Source of the DNA: Rhodococcus sp. 14-1411-2a
GTDB lineage: Bacteria > Actinomycetota > Actinomycetes > Mycobacteriales > Mycobacteriaceae
Reading direction: 5' to 3'
DNA length: 64,000 bases
NCBI RefSeq assembly: GCF_002259485.1
Contig: NZ_NPGA01000005.1
Location: 1 to 64,000, forward strand
Below the pieces are notes generated by a model, which saw only the letters and a program-made list of their open reading frames with translations, ran no database searches and was not told where the DNA came from. The position numbers and the translations under genes were made by a program. This document shows, piece after piece, positions 14,401 through 23,259 of this stretch (its first letter is position 1; each line of letters starts with the position of its first letter).

Positions 14401-17400
14401 GCAAGTTGATGGAACGCCGACGGAGTTTGATTGAGGACGGTGATGCGCTTCGACACCAGGAGTTCGTGGAAGGCTTCGGGCGAACGTGAGGTGTAGAAGT
14501 CGACGACCACGAGCGAGCCGCCGTGCAAGAGCGGACCCCACAGTTCCCAGACGGAGAAGTCGAAGGCGTACGAGTGGAACATCGACCACACGTCGGAGGA
14601 GTCGAACCCGTACGAGGACGCAGTGTTGGCGAACAGACGCAGCACGTTTCGGTGCGGCACCAGGACACCTTTGGGTCGGCCGGTGGAGCCGGACGTGTAG
14701 ATGACGTACGCGACGTTCGCGGGCCGAAGTGTCGTGGTGCGCTCGTCGTCACGGATCGGTGAATCGTCGAGATCGGTCAGATCCAAGCCGACGATATCCA
14801 CCAGGGGGACGCCCTCGGGGCGAGTGACGAGATCTCCGGTCGAGAGCACACAGACCGGTCCGGCGTCGGCCATCATGAAGTCGATGCGCTCGGGTGGATA
14901 GTTCGGGTCGACCGGCAGGTAGCCACCTCCGGCCTTGACCACGGCGAGGAGCGCGACAATGAGATCGATCGACCGTGGAAGAGCCACGGCCACAAGTGTT
15001 TCCGGGCCGACCCCCACCGATATCAAGTGTCTCGCGAGACGGTTGACGCGGCGGTCGAACTCTGCGTAGGACAGCGTCCGATCCTCGAACGTCACAGCAG
15101 GCGCGTCCGGGAACTTCGATACCTGATCATCGAAGATGTCCACCAGCGTCGACGGGCTGTCGGGAACTCCGTCGCCCGACGCATTCCAGCGCGACACGAC
15201 GAACTCGCGCTCGAAATTGTCGAGTATTTCTATGTCCCCGACGGTGATCGAGGGATCGGCCACCACAGCGTCGAGGATCCGCAACAACCTGTTCGCGAAT
15301 GCGGCCACTGTGTGCTCGTCGAAAAGGTCTGTTGCGTAAGTGAATTCAGCGGCCATGCCCTGTCCGCGACCGTCGGCTCCGACCGACTCGGACAGAGTCA
15401 ACTGCAGATCGAACTTGGCCACCGCGGCATCGAGCTCGATGGTGTCGATTCCGAGCCCGGGCAGGTCGACGTGCGTGGTGCGCAGATTCTCGAACGACAA
15501 CACGACCTGGAACAGTGGGTGCCTGGCCGTGGAGCGGACCGGATTCAGTACCTCGACCAGCCGCTCGAACGGTACGTCCGCGTGGGCGAAGGCACCCAGC
15601 GCCGAGTCTCGCGCAATCGCGAGTTGCTCGGTGAACGAGCGGGCCGGATCGACCGGTGTTCGCAGGACCAAGGTGTTGACGAACATCCCCACCAGGTCGT
15701 CGACTGCCACTTCACCGCGACCGGCGACCGGTGTTCCGATAGCGATGTCCTCGGTTCCCGACAGACGCCCCAGCAGAACGGTTAATGCCGAGTGCACCAC
15801 CATGAACAACGTCGCATTGTTCGCACGTGCGATGTCGAAGAGCGCGCGATGGGTACGGGCAGGGATCGAGAACCTCGTACGGGCTCCGCGGAACGTCTGT
15901 TGCGCGGGACGCGGGTGATCCAGCGGTAGCTCCAGCTGATCCGGCAGTCCGTCGAGTTTGCTCTTCCAATATTCGATCTGTGAGGAGATCAGCGAAGCCG
16001 GGTCGTCCTCCGAGCCCAGCACGTCCCGCTGCCACAGTGTGTAGTCGGCGTACTGCACGGGCAGCGGTATCCAGTTCGGGTGTTCCCAGGCCGTGCGCGC
16101 CGCGTACGCGGTCATGATGTCGCGTGCCACCGGCCCCATCGACCAACCGTCTGCCGAAATGTGGTGTACGACAATGGCGAGAACGTGCTCGGTCGAATCG
16201 ACCTCGAACAGGGTGGCACGGATCGGGACGTCGGCCGTGACGTCGAAACCTCGGGATGTCAGAGCGACGACTTCGTGCTGAATGTTGTTCGCGTCCACTT
16301 TGATCGGCAGTAGGCTCGGCACGATCTGGGCAGCGTCGAGCACCACCTGATGGGGACCGTCGATGGAGTCCGGGTACAACGTTCGCAGCGACTCGTGTCG
16401 ATCGATGACGTCCATGATGGACACCTGCATCGCCGCGACGTCGAGTTGACCGGACAACCGAAGAGCGAAGGGAAGATTGTAAGTTGCGGAGTCGGGCTCG
16501 AAGCGGTTGAGGAACCACATCCTCTGCTGCGCCAACGAGAGCGGTATCCGGATCGGACGTTCGCCCGCGACCAGAGCGCGACGACTTCCACTACCCGAGT
16601 GCTGTTCCACCCGCACCGCCAACGACGCCACCGTCGACGCCTCGAACAGCATGCGAACGGGCACGGTCGTGTCGAGAGCGACGCCGAGTCGCGACACCAC
16701 CTGGGTGGCAATCAGCGAGTTGCCACCCAGATCGAAGAAGTCGTCGTCGAGACCGACTCGTTCGACACCGAGCACATCGGAGAACACGTCGGCAACGATC
16801 TCTTCGATCGGCGTCGTAGGTGCTCGAAACTCCTTGACCTCCAGGACCGGCGCAGGTAGTGCCCGCCGATCCAACTTGCCGTTCACTGTCAGAGGGATGG
16901 CGTCGAGCAGAACGAATGCCGACGGCACCATGTAGTCGGGAACCTGTCCGGTGACCGTGGAACGGACGTCCTCGACGTCCTCGATGGGTTGGTCCGCCAC
17001 CACGTAGGCAACCAGACGAGCAGCACCGGGCGAGTCCTCACGGACCACGACCGCCGCCTGGGTGACGCTCGGGTGCGACGTCACCGCCGCCTCCACCTCG
17101 CCCAGCTCGATGCGGAATCCACGAACCTTGACCTGATCGTCCGAACGACCGAGGTACTCGAGCTCGCCCGCGGCGTTCCACTGCGCGAGGTCACCCGTTC
17201 GGTACAAAAGCGATCCCTGGCCTGCTTCGGATGCGAAGGGGTTCGCCACGAAGCGAACCGACGTCAACTCTCGGCGCCCCAGGTAACCGCGAGCGAGTTG
17301 TCCACCGGCAACGTACATCTCGCCGGGCACTCCGATCGGAACCGGGTGCAGTCGGGTGTCCAGAACGAACACCCGCAGTCCGGCGATCGGCTTGCCGACC

Positions 17401-20400
17401 ACCGACGCGCTCGTCTCGACGGACGCGGCATCGAGCGCACGGTAGGACACGTGCACGGTCGTCTCGGTGATGCCGTACATGTTGACGAGCTGGGGCGCAC
17501 TGTGCCCGTGCCGTTCGAACCAGCCGGTCAGCCGTCGTTGTTCGAGGGCTTCGCCGCCGAAGATCACGTACCGCAGCGCCAGTTCGCCGTGCGCGGTCGC
17601 CGTCGTGCGATCGGCCTCGGAGAGCTGATAGAACGCCGACGGCGTCTGGTTGAGCACCGTGACCTGCTCGTCGACGAGCAGTCGGTGGAATGCCTCCGGC
17701 GACCGTGAGGTGAAGTAGTCGACGACGACCAACGTGCCGCCGTACAGCAACGGTCCCCACAGCTCCCACACCGAGAAGTCGAATGCGTAGGAGTGGAACA
17801 TCGTCCAGACGTCGTCGGCACCGAAGCCGTAGACAGAATCGGTGTTGTCGAGCAGCCGAACGACGTTGCGATGCGGAACCATCACGCCCTTGGGACGCCC
17901 CGTCGAACCCGAGGTGTAGATGACGTAGGCGACGTTGTCGGGCCGCAGCGGAGCAGTCCGATCCTCGTCGGTGACGGGATCGTCGGACACCGAGGACAGA
18001 TCGACGGTGTCGATATCGAGCAGCGCTGCGCCGGTACGTGATTCGACGTCAGACGGCAGTTCGACTCGGTCCGAGCCGGACAACAGAACGGTGGTGGGGC
18101 GAGCATCGTCGAGCATGTACTCGACCCGGTCGAGTGGGTAGCTCGGGTCGACGGGGAGGTATCCACCGCCGGCCTTGATCACCGCGACGAGCGCGACGAC
18201 CAGTTCCGCCGACCGAGGAAGTGCTACGGCGACCAGGCTTTCGGGGCCGACGCCGTGCGAGACGAGAACGCGCGCAAGGCGATTGGACTGCGCATCGAAC
18301 TCCGCGTAGGTCATCGACGAGCCACCGAATCGCACCGCGACGGCGTCCGGGTGATTCGCGGCAGCTGCATCGAGCAGATCCACCAGGGTCAGCTCTCGTG
18401 AGACGTCGTCTCCCGAGACGTTCCACTGCGACACCACGGCACGGTGCTCTGCGGCGTCGACGATCGTGACGTCACCGACCGGCACTGTCGCGTCCGTGGT
18501 GACCGCGTCCAGAATCGCCAGGAAGCGACGCGCGAAGCTCTCGACGAGATCTTCGTCGAACAGATCCGTGGCGTACTCGAACACCGCATCGATACCCGCG
18601 GGCGCTCCATCGTCGAGGTGCTCGGCCAGCCACAGCTGTATGTCGAATTTGGCGATGGGAACATCGAATTCGGCGGCTTCCGCGCGCAGGCTACCGACGG
18701 TGAGTTCACGAGACATCGCCGATTCGAGTGAGATCGCGACCTGGAACAGCGGGTGCCGAGACGTCGAGCGGACCGGGTTCAGCACCTCGACGAGGCGCTC
18801 GAACGGCACGTCTGCATGCGCGAACGCGGACAGATCCGTGTCACGTACGCGCGAGAGCAGATCCTCGAACGTCAACGCCGGGTCGACCTCGGTGCGCAGT
18901 ACGAGCGTGTTGACGAACATGCCGACCAGGTCGTCGAGTGCGGGTTCTCCCCGACCGGCCACGGGCGCACCGATGGCGATGTCGGTGGTACCACTGAGCC
19001 GGGCGAGCAGCAGCGCGTACGCCGATTGCATGACCATGAACAGCGAGGCGTTGTTCGCTCGGGCCAGGTTCGCAAGCGAGGCATGCAGATGCGCCGGAAC
19101 GTCCACCCGGAGCTTGCTGCCCGCATTCGAGGACACGGCGGGCCGTGGCCTGCTCGACGGCAGCGCCAGTTGATCGGGCAGATCTTCGAGAGTCGCGCTC
19201 CAGTAGGCGATTTCGCGCGACGCCAGAGACAGTGGATCTGTCTCGGGACCGAGCACAGCTCGTTGCCACAACGCGTAGTCGGCGTACTGGACCTCGAGAG
19301 GGGTCCACTCGGGTGCGCGGCCCTTGACTCGGCTCGAGTACGCGACCAGCACGTCCCGCGCCAGCGGGCCGAACGACGCGCCGTCGGCGGCGATGTGGTG
19401 GAGCACCATCGCGAGTTCGTGTTCGGTCGGTGAGATCTCGAAGAGTGCGATGCGGAACGGTGTGTCGACCGTGACGTCGAATCCCTTGGCGACCAGTTCG
19501 TGCAGCCGGCCACCCAGTTCGTCGCGTTCGATGCGAACCGGCAGAATCGTCGCCGGAGTCCGTGCGGCCGTGAGCACGACCTGTTCCGGTGAGCCGTCCA
19601 CTTCGGGGTAGACGGTGCGCAGCGTTTCGTGTCGATCGACGACATCGGCGAATGCGGCCGACAGCGCCACCACGTCCAGCGGACCGGTCAGACGAACGGA
19701 GAACGGCAGGTTGTACGCCGCGGTGGTCGGGTCGAAGCGGTTCAGAAACCACATCCGCTGTTGCGCAGGTGAGAGCGGAATACGCTCGGGCCGTTCCCGC
19801 GACTCCAGAACCGGGGTGTCCGCCCCGAGCCGGGCCGCCGATTCGGCCCTGGCCGCGAGTGCGCCGACCGTGGGAGCCTCGAACAGCTCACGGACACCGA
19901 GGCGCACACCGAGAGCGCTGCCGACTCGCGTCACCAACTGCGTGGCGATCAGAGAGTTGCCACCGAGCTCGAAGAAGTCCTCGTCCAGACCGACCTTGGA
20001 GGCTCCGAGCAGATCCTCGTAGATGCCCGCGACGACGTACTCCGCTCGGCTCTGCGGAGCCCGGTACTTCTTCGCACTGCTGAACACCGGCTCCGGCAAC
20101 GCTTTTCGGTCGAGCTTGCCGCTGGTGTTCAACGGCAGGGCGTCGAGGACGACGACCGCTGCAGGCACCATGTACGACGGTAGGGCGTGACCGGCGAACT
20201 CGATCGCCGTGGCCGACTCGATGGATCGCCCGGGAGCCGCGACCACATACGCCACCAACTGATCACCGGTGACCGTCTGGACAACCAGTACCACTGCCTG
20301 CGAGATGGATTCGTTGGCGAGCAGAACCGTTTCGATCTCGCCGAGCTCGATGCGTTGGCCGCGGAACTTGACCTGGAAATCGGTTCGTCCGATGTAGTCC

Positions 20401-22991
20401 AGCACTCCGTCGCTACGCCAGCGTACGAGGTCACCGGTGCGGTACATCCGCTCGCCGTCGGTGCCGAAGGGGTTGGCGACGAAGCGATCCGAGCTCAGAT
20501 CCGGTCGGCCCACGTAGCCGCGCGCCAACTGGACTCCGGCGAGGTACAGCTCGCCCGATTCGCCGATCGGGGTGGGTCGCAGCCGACCGTCGAGAACGAA
20601 GGCCCTGGTGTTCCACTCGGGGACACCGATCGGAACGGTGCGGGTGTCCTCCGGTCCGCTGGGGTGATAGGTGACCGAGACCGCGGCCTCGGTGGGGCCG
20701 TAGAGATTGTGCAGCCCCGCCGAGCACAGCGCGCGGAACGACGCTGCCGTCTCGACCGGCAGGGCCTCACCGATGACGAACACGTGGCGCAGCGAACTGC
20801 AAGTGCCCATCGGCGCGTTGGCCACGAACACCGTCAGCATCGACGGCACGAAATCGGTGATCGTGACCCGATGTTCGGCGATCTTGTTGGCCACGTAGAC
20901 CGAGTCTCGATGCCCGTCGGGGGTGGCGAGCACCATCGTCGCGCCGACGCGCAGCGGCAGGAAGAATCCCCAGAGCGAGACGTCGAAGGTGGTGGCCGTC
21001 TTCTGCAGATAGACGTCGGAGGCGTCCATCGGATACTCCGAGAGCATCCACTCCATCTGGTTGTGGATGGCCGCGTGTTCGACCGCGACACCCTTCGGCC
21101 GTCCGGTGGAACCGGACGTGTAGATCACGTACGCAGTATTCGAAAGTCGTAGTGGCGCAGTGCGTTCGACATCCCGAACGGGTGCCGTGGACCTCGCGGC
21201 ACAGTCGACGAGATCGACCGCAACCGTCTCGGTTCCCTCGGGCAGCGCCACCTCGTCGCGGGAGGAGATCAGCACGCACCGCGGCTGTGCGGAATCCAGA
21301 ATGTAGGCCGTGCGATCCGCGGGGTGGTCGGGGTCGATCGGCACCCAGGCACCGCCCGCCGCGACGATCGCGTACATGCCGACGACGAGGTCGAAAGAAC
21401 GGCGAATCGACAGTCCGACGAGCGTCTCGGGACCCACACCCATGTCGATCAGGTGGCGAGCGAGGCCGTTCACGCGCGCCGAGAGGTCACCGTATGTCAG
21501 CGCCTCGCCCTCGTACACCAGGGCTGTCGCATCAGGGTTCGCGGCCGCGGCGGCCTCGAATGCGGAGAGCAGAGTCCGTGGCTCGGTCTCGTGCTCGGTG
21601 TCGTTCCACCGGTCCACGACCTGCTCGCGTTCGAGACCGTCCGTCAGTGCCAGATCCCATACCGCGTCCTTCGGTCCCGACGCCACGAAGCGGGCGAAGA
21701 AATCGACGAAGCGTTCGTGGTTCCGGCCGGCTTGTTCCGGTCCGTACAGATTGGGGTTCGACTCGAAGTCGATGTGCGTGGTGGACCCGGCGACGCTGGT
21801 GTACAGATTGAGCCCGAAATCCTCGATGAGGCCGGTCGAGAGAATGTTGATGCCGCCGACCATCGACCCGAGGCGCACCTCGCCGAAGAACAGCATGATG
21901 TTGACCCACGGGCCGAAGAACGAGGCCTGACCACTGGCCGAGCCTGCATCGCGCCGGATGTCCTCGTGCCGGTAACGCTGGTGGCGCAGGGCCCCGGAGA
22001 CCTCGGCGTTGACGCGCGCGAAGAGCGTCTCGACGGTGGTGTCTCCCGACACGTCGAGCCGAAGGGGAACGACGTTGGAGACCATTCCGCCGGAACGGCG
22101 AAGTACAGCGGTGGTGCGTGCGGTGACCGGCAGCGAGAGTACGACGTCTTCTCGTCCGGTCATCTGGGCGAGGTAGGCGGCGAAGCCGGCGATGACGATG
22201 GTTGCCATCGTGGTGTCCGTCTCGGCACGAAGAGCCTCGAGCCGTTCCATCGTCTCGGTGGACAGAGCTGTGCTGTCGATCTGGCTCTTCGCTGCCGGCG
22301 GAGCCGTGTGCCCGGCGAGAGTGGTGACTCCGTCGATGCCGTCGATGCGTGACGCCCAGTACTCGCGGTCGGCCTCGAAACGGGTCGAATCACGGTATGC
22401 CACGTCGATGTCGTAGACCTTGGTCAGATCCGATGCCAGGTTCTTGCTCGGCTCGGTACCTTCCACCGCTGCGGTGTACAGCTCCGCCGCACGGTTCATG
22501 AACGTGACGGCACCGAAACCGTCGAGCACCACGTGATGCACGCGCTCGTACCAGAACCACACGTCGTCCTCGAGGCGCAGGACGGTCGCCGCGATGAGTC
22601 GGTCGCGGAGAATGTCGATCGGCGCGCTGTAGTCGCCGTGCATCCACGCCAGGGCCGCTGCTCGCGGATCGGCCTCACCGCGCAGATCGAGGTAGTTCAG
22701 AGAGTCGTCGAGGGTGGGGTCGACGATCTGCCGGGGCTCGGCGTCGACCTCGACGATGCGCACGAATCCCGATTGCAGTTCGAGTGCCGCCTGCGAGGAT
22801 GCTCGGCGAAGCAGCTCCACGTCGAGGTCGCCGTGCAGTTCGATGTACTGGGCGATGTTCGCGGGTACCGAGGGGTCCACGTGCTGCGCGAACCACATTC
22901 CCAATTGGGCCGGTGACAGTGGGAACGACGAATGCTCGGAACTGCCGACTCCGTCGTCGTGTCCAGCACCTTCCACACCTAGCGGGTCCAA
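8484..22991 (-). CDS. Non-ribosomal peptide synthetase 1: (C-A-T)x4-C-tail
   Basis: Initiating NRPS subunit of about 4,835 residues. I prefer the TTG at 22991-22989, six bases after a purine-rich site (GAAAGAGAGG); an in-frame GTG at 23039 has no good ribosome site and would add 16 residues. Approximate layout: C1 22925-21640, A1 to 20090, T1 20060-19830, C2 19795-18450, A2 to 16870, T2, C3 16560-15230, A3 to 13650, T3, C4 13350-12010, A4 to 10440, T4 10420-10180, C5 10150-8810, tail 8771-8487. C1 begins PLSPAQLGMWFAQ and resembles EntF/DhbF-type first C domains, so an acyl or aryl cap is possible. All C domains keep HHxxxDG (HHVVLDG in C1). By-eye codes: A1 DVWDFILVSK and A4 DLWHLILVSK (unassigned); A2 and A3 DFWNIGMVHK (threonine). 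No epimerase domain is evident. Product unknown. Confidence 0.95.
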   Translation of the reverse strand: MDPLGVEGAGHDDGVGSSEHSSFPLSPAQLGMWFAQHVDPSVPANIAQYIELHGDLDVELLRRASSQAALELQSGFVRIVEVDAEPRQIVDPTLDDSLNYLDLRGEADPRAAALAWMHGDYSAPIDILRDRLIAATVLRLEDDVWFWYERVHHVVLDGFGAVTFMNRAAELYTAAVEGTEPSKNLASDLTKVYDIDVAYRDSTRFEADREYWASRIDGIDGVTTLAGHTAPPAAKSQIDSTALSTETMERLEALRAETDTTMATIVIAGFAAYLAQMTGREDVVLSLPVTARTTAVLRRSGGMVSNVVPLRLDVSGDTTVETLFARVNAEVSGALRHQRYRHEDIRRDAGSASGQASFFGPWVNIMLFFGEVRLGSMVGGINILSTGLIEDFGLNLYTSVAGSTTHIDFESNPNLYGPEQAGRNHERFVDFFARFVASGPKDAVWDLALTDGLEREQVVDRWNDTEHETEPRTLLSAFEAAAAANPDATALVYEGEALTYGDLSARVNGLARHLIDMGVGPETLVGLSIRRSFDLVVGMYAIVAAGGAWVPIDPDHPADRTAYILDSAQPRCVLISSRDEVALPEGTETVAVDLVDCAARSTAPVRDVERTAPLRLSNTAYVIYTSGSTGRPKGVAVEHAAIHNQMEWMLSEYPMDASDVYLQKTATTFDVSLWGFFLPLRVGATMVLATPDGHRDSVYVANKIAEHRVTITDFVPSMLTVFVANAPMGTCSSLRHVFVIGEALPVETAASFRALCSAGLHNLYGPTEAAVSVTYHPSGPEDTRTVPIGVPEWNTRAFVLDGRLRPTPIGESGELYLAGVQLARGYVGRPDLSSDRFVANPFGTDGERMYRTGDLVRWRSDGVLDYIGRTDFQVKFRGQRIELGEIETVLLANESISQAVVLVVQTVTGDQLVAYVVAAPGRSIESATAIEFAGHALPSYMVPAAVVVLDALPLNTSGKLDRKALPEPVFSSAKKYRAPQSRAEYVVAGIYEDLLGASKVGLDEDFFELGGNSLIATQLVTRVGSALGVRLGVRELFEAPTVGALAARAESAARLGADTPVLESRERPERIPLSPAQQRMWFLNRFDPTTAAYNLPFSVRLTGPLDVVALSAAFADVVDRHETLRTVYPEVDGSPEQVVLTAARTPATILPVRIERDELGGRLHELVAKGFDVTVDTPFRIALFEISPTEHELAMVLHHIAADGASFGPLARDVLVAYSSRVKGRAPEWTPLEVQYADYALWQRAVLGPETDPLSLASREIAYWSATLEDLPDQLALPSSRPRPAVSSNAGSKLRVDVPAHLHASLANLARANNASLFMVMQSAYALLLARLSGTTDIAIGAPVAGRGEPALDDLVGMFVNTLVLRTEVDPALTFEDLLSRVRDTDLSAFAHADVPFERLVEVLNPVRSTSRHPLFQVAISLESAMSRELTVGSLRAEAAEFDVPIAKFDIQLWLAEHLDDGAPAGIDAVFEYATDLFDEDLVESFARRFLAILDAVTTDATVPVGDVTIVDAAEHRAVVSQWNVSGDDVSRELTLVDLLDAAAANHPDAVAVRFGGSSMTYAEFDAQSNRLARVLVSHGVGPESLVAVALPRSAELVVALVAVIKAGGGYLPVDPSYPLDRVEYMLDDARPTTVLLSGSDRVELPSDVESRTGAALLDIDTVDLSSVSDDPVTDEDRTAPLRPDNVAYVIYTSGSTGRPKGVMVPHRNVVRLLDNTDSVYGFGADDVWTMFHSYAFDFSVWELWGPLLYGGTLVVVDYFTSRSPEAFHRLLVDEQVTVLNQTPSAFYQLSEADRTTATAHGELALRYVIFGGEALEQRRLTGWFERHGHSAPQLVNMYGITETTVHVSYRALDAASVETSASVVGKPIAGLRVFVLDTRLHPVPIGVPGEMYVAGGQLARGYLGRRELTSVRFVANPFASEAGQGSLLYRTGDLAQWNAAGELEYLGRSDDQVKVRGFRIELGEVEAAVTSHPSVTQAAVVVREDSPGAARLVAYVVADQPIEDVEDVRSTVTGQVPDYMVPSAFVLLDAIPLTVNGKLDRRALPAPVLEVKEFRAPTTPIEEIVADVFSDVLGVERVGLDDDFFDLGGNSLIATQVVSRLGVALDTTVPVRMLFEASTVASLAVRVEQHSGSGSRRALVAGERPIRIPLSLAQQRMWFLNRFEPDSATYNLPFALRLSGQLDVAAMQVSIMDVIDRHESLRTLYPDSIDGPHQVVLDAAQIVPSLLPIKVDANNIQHEVVALTSRGFDVTADVPIRATLFEVDSTEHVLAIVVHHISADGWSMGPVARDIMTAYAARTAWEHPNWIPLPVQYADYTLWQRDVLGSEDDPASLISSQIEYWKSKLDGLPDQLELPLDHPRPAQQTFRGARTRFSIPARTHRALFDIARANNATLFMVVHSALTVLLGRLSGTEDIAIGTPVAGRGEVAVDDLVGMFVNTLVLRTPVDPARSFTEQLAIARDSALGAFAHADVPFERLVEVLNPVRSTARHPLFQVVLSFENLRTTHVDLPGLGIDTIELDAAVAKFDLQLTLSESVGADGRGQGMAAEFTYATDLFDEHTVAAFANRLLRILDAVVADPSITVGDIEILDNFEREFVVSRWNASGDGVPDSPSTLVDIFDDQVSKFPDAPAVTFEDRTLSYAEFDRRVNRLARHLISVGVGPETLVAVALPRSIDLIVALLAVVKAGGGYLPVDPNYPPERIDFMMADAGPVCVLSTGDLVTRPEGVPLVDIVGLDLTDLDDSPIRDDERTTTLRPANVAYVIYTSGSTGRPKGVLVPHRNVLRLFANTASSYGFDSSDVWSMFHSYAFDFSVWELWGPLLHGGSLVVVDFYTSRSPEAFHELLVSKRITVLNQTPSAFHQLAETDRAKGNTDSELALRYVIFGGEALELRRLSGWFDRHGDRSPRLVNMYGITETTVHVSYRELTAELAASASASVVGSPIAGLRVYVLDGRLNPVPVGVPGEMYVAGKQLARGYLGRADLTVSRFVADPFGEAGSMLYRTGDVARWGVGGDLEYLGRSDDQVKVRGFRIELGEIEVAVAAQPTVAQAAVIVREDTTGSARLVAYLVGPGTIDIDRVRSGVNEMLPEYMVPSAFVEIDAIPLTVNGKLDRRALPEPAPEVREFRSPTTPVEEIVAGAFADVLGVDRVGLDDDFFALGGNSLVATQVVSRIGVALDAQVPVRALFEASTVAALALRVERHSGAGGRTPLTADRRPERIPLSLAQQRMWFLNRFDPESTAYNIPFALRLSGPLDVEALRGALADLVERHESLRTVYPDSPDGPQQLVLPASKAERDFEVFDVEGDEVVGAVHRFVSRTFDVTREIPLEIRLFRVAQHEFVLAMVAHHIAADGSSMVPMTRDLMAAYAARSDGSDPMWPQLPVQYADYALWQRRTLGSEDDPESQAAQQISYWRSALNDLPDQLNLPTDHARPKNQSFRGGRIEFDIDGQTHRSLQQLARTHNATVFMAVHTAFAVLLARLTGSSDIAVGTPIAGRTEQAVEDLIGMFVNTLVLRLDVDHGASFEDLLAQAREVDLHAFAHADVPFERLVEVLNPNRSTARHPLFQVGFSFQNFAQRTLELSGLTVSTLETESVNSQFDLHLIVFDSVDDAGGSGLSAMMTYATDLFEESTARSFVQRFELLLAAISSDPTRPVADLDVLRSDERTQVLTTWNDTARATDTQATLVDLFHRTAAENPKRTALQFGSDALTYAEFAARVSRLARHLVRHGVGPEALVGLALRRSIDLVVAMYAIVEAGGAYVPIDPDQPAERNIHILDTADPICIVTTSEHTAAMSTTATVIELDVCDLSECSAEPLTDGDRLAPLRASNTAYVIFTSGSTGRPKGVSVPHRAIVNQLLWKREEFGLGVDDAVLLKTVATFDLSVWEFWSAPTSGARLVVAEPDGHKDPDYLIELLRERAVTTLHVVPSMLSMLMSVGNGTLPHTLSRVLAIGEALPAALAQQFVARNTAELFNLYGPTEAAVSVTAHRVTDSDVDVVPIGAPEWNTEVLVLDSRLHPAPVGVVGELYLSGAQLARGYHTRADLSAERFTANPYGGPGSRMYRTGDLVRWSARSHPAAGMLEYVERADFQVKLRGFRIELGEIEAVLRQLDSVGDAAVIVREHHVVGDRIVAYVVPDADATVDADELRAELGQALPSYMVPSDFVVLDVLPRNVNGKLDRKALPAPVLDSTEFRAPKTPVEEIVAGVYAEVLGVDRVGLDDDFFALGGNSLVATQVVARLGVALDAQVPVRLVFEASTVAALAARVAPLSGEGARAPLTHRPRPDAIPLSLAQQRMWTINRVDPDSAAYNIPVALRIRGALDVDSVRLSVADVVRRHEVLRTVYPETPHGPVQQILDADAAGLPFDTSTVDATGIEGALVAFFGQGFDVTSDVPIRVALFEVSAGDHVLAMVAHHISADGFSMRPMVRDVMTAYSARVHGEAPAWPPLEIQYADFGLWQRDVLGSPEDPSSVISTQIGYWMEQLAGVPEQLSLPFDSSRPRTPSTEGARVEFTVGPTVARQVAETARSTGATVFMVVHSALALLLARLSGSSDIVIGTPVAGRGEQQLDDVIGMFVNTLVLRTQVRENETFADLVASAKDTDLAAFGHADVPFEMLVDAFGRPRTGSVSPLFQVLLTFADRAPGAVELPGVTVEPVDIDTDQAKFDLQLTVFEDVNTDGELVGLRGVFTYATALFQRSTIETVAERFATVLGTVTSDASVVLREIDISTEREKKMFAPKKKAASVADLPRLVSEAAVEQPDLTAVEHDGQAVTFAQLRDKFDSVSTTMGSALKPDALVTVALSGLIPGILPALGAQGYAAKVAALIELSQSVIGSDD
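8487..8771 (-). other. C-terminal tail of NRPS1: A-domain-like fragment (candidate docking segment)
   Basis: After C5 and a basic linker (KKMFAPKKKAAS) the protein ends with about 95 residues that match the N-terminal stretch of an A domain (PDLTAVEHDG then TFAQL, compare [10 protein letters not shown] then TYAQF in A5). It stops before the A3 motif, so it cannot be catalytic. It aligns end to end with the head of NRPS2. Either it is a leftover of an ancestral fission inside module 5, or it now serves as a pairing domain; the conserved pairing favours the second (inference). Confidence 0.6.
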
Positions 22992-23132
22992 TCGAAGCCT
23001 CTCTTTCCCACAATCACACGCGCCCCCACCGGCTGCCACACGAGCAGCGATCGGCAGGCACCGAACACATCGAGCAAGTTGCTTACTTCGTTCTCTATTT
23101 TCTCACCGGAAACAACTCGAAGTTACCTTTCA

Positions 23133-23159
23133 GTACATATCCGTCCGTATGTACCGGAC
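23133..23159. promoter_or_regulatory. Overlapping dyads upstream of NRPS1, candidate operator
   Basis: GTACATA (23133-23139) and TATGTAC (23148-23154) form a perfect 7-bp inverted repeat with an 8-bp spacer. A second dyad, GTCCG (23143-23147) with CGGAC (23155-23159), overlaps it. The site is about 140 bp upstream of the NRPS1 TTG start, within the 220-bp gap to the PPOX gene. Size and symmetry fit a homodimeric repressor such as a TetR-type protein. I looked for an IdeR/DtxR iron box here and did not find one. Confidence 0.5.
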
Positions 23160-23259
23160 TGTTACAAGTCGATACCCGATCCGAGCTCACCCGACACACT
23201 CCGACTCGATTCGGCACCCGGTCAATCTACAGTGCCGACCGGGCGAAGACCGTCGCTCG

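Noticed and set aside
22992..23039. GTG at 23039 as the NRPS1 start
   Set aside because: It lacks a ribosome site and adds a Cys/Gly-rich leader, whereas TTG at 22991 has GAAAGAGAGG at the right distance. Not fully excluded.
23040..23259. Possible IdeR/DtxR iron box upstream of NRPS1
   Set aside because: AGTTACCTTT resembles one half of the iron-box consensus, but the other half is missing. A siderophore role is therefore not supported by this site.
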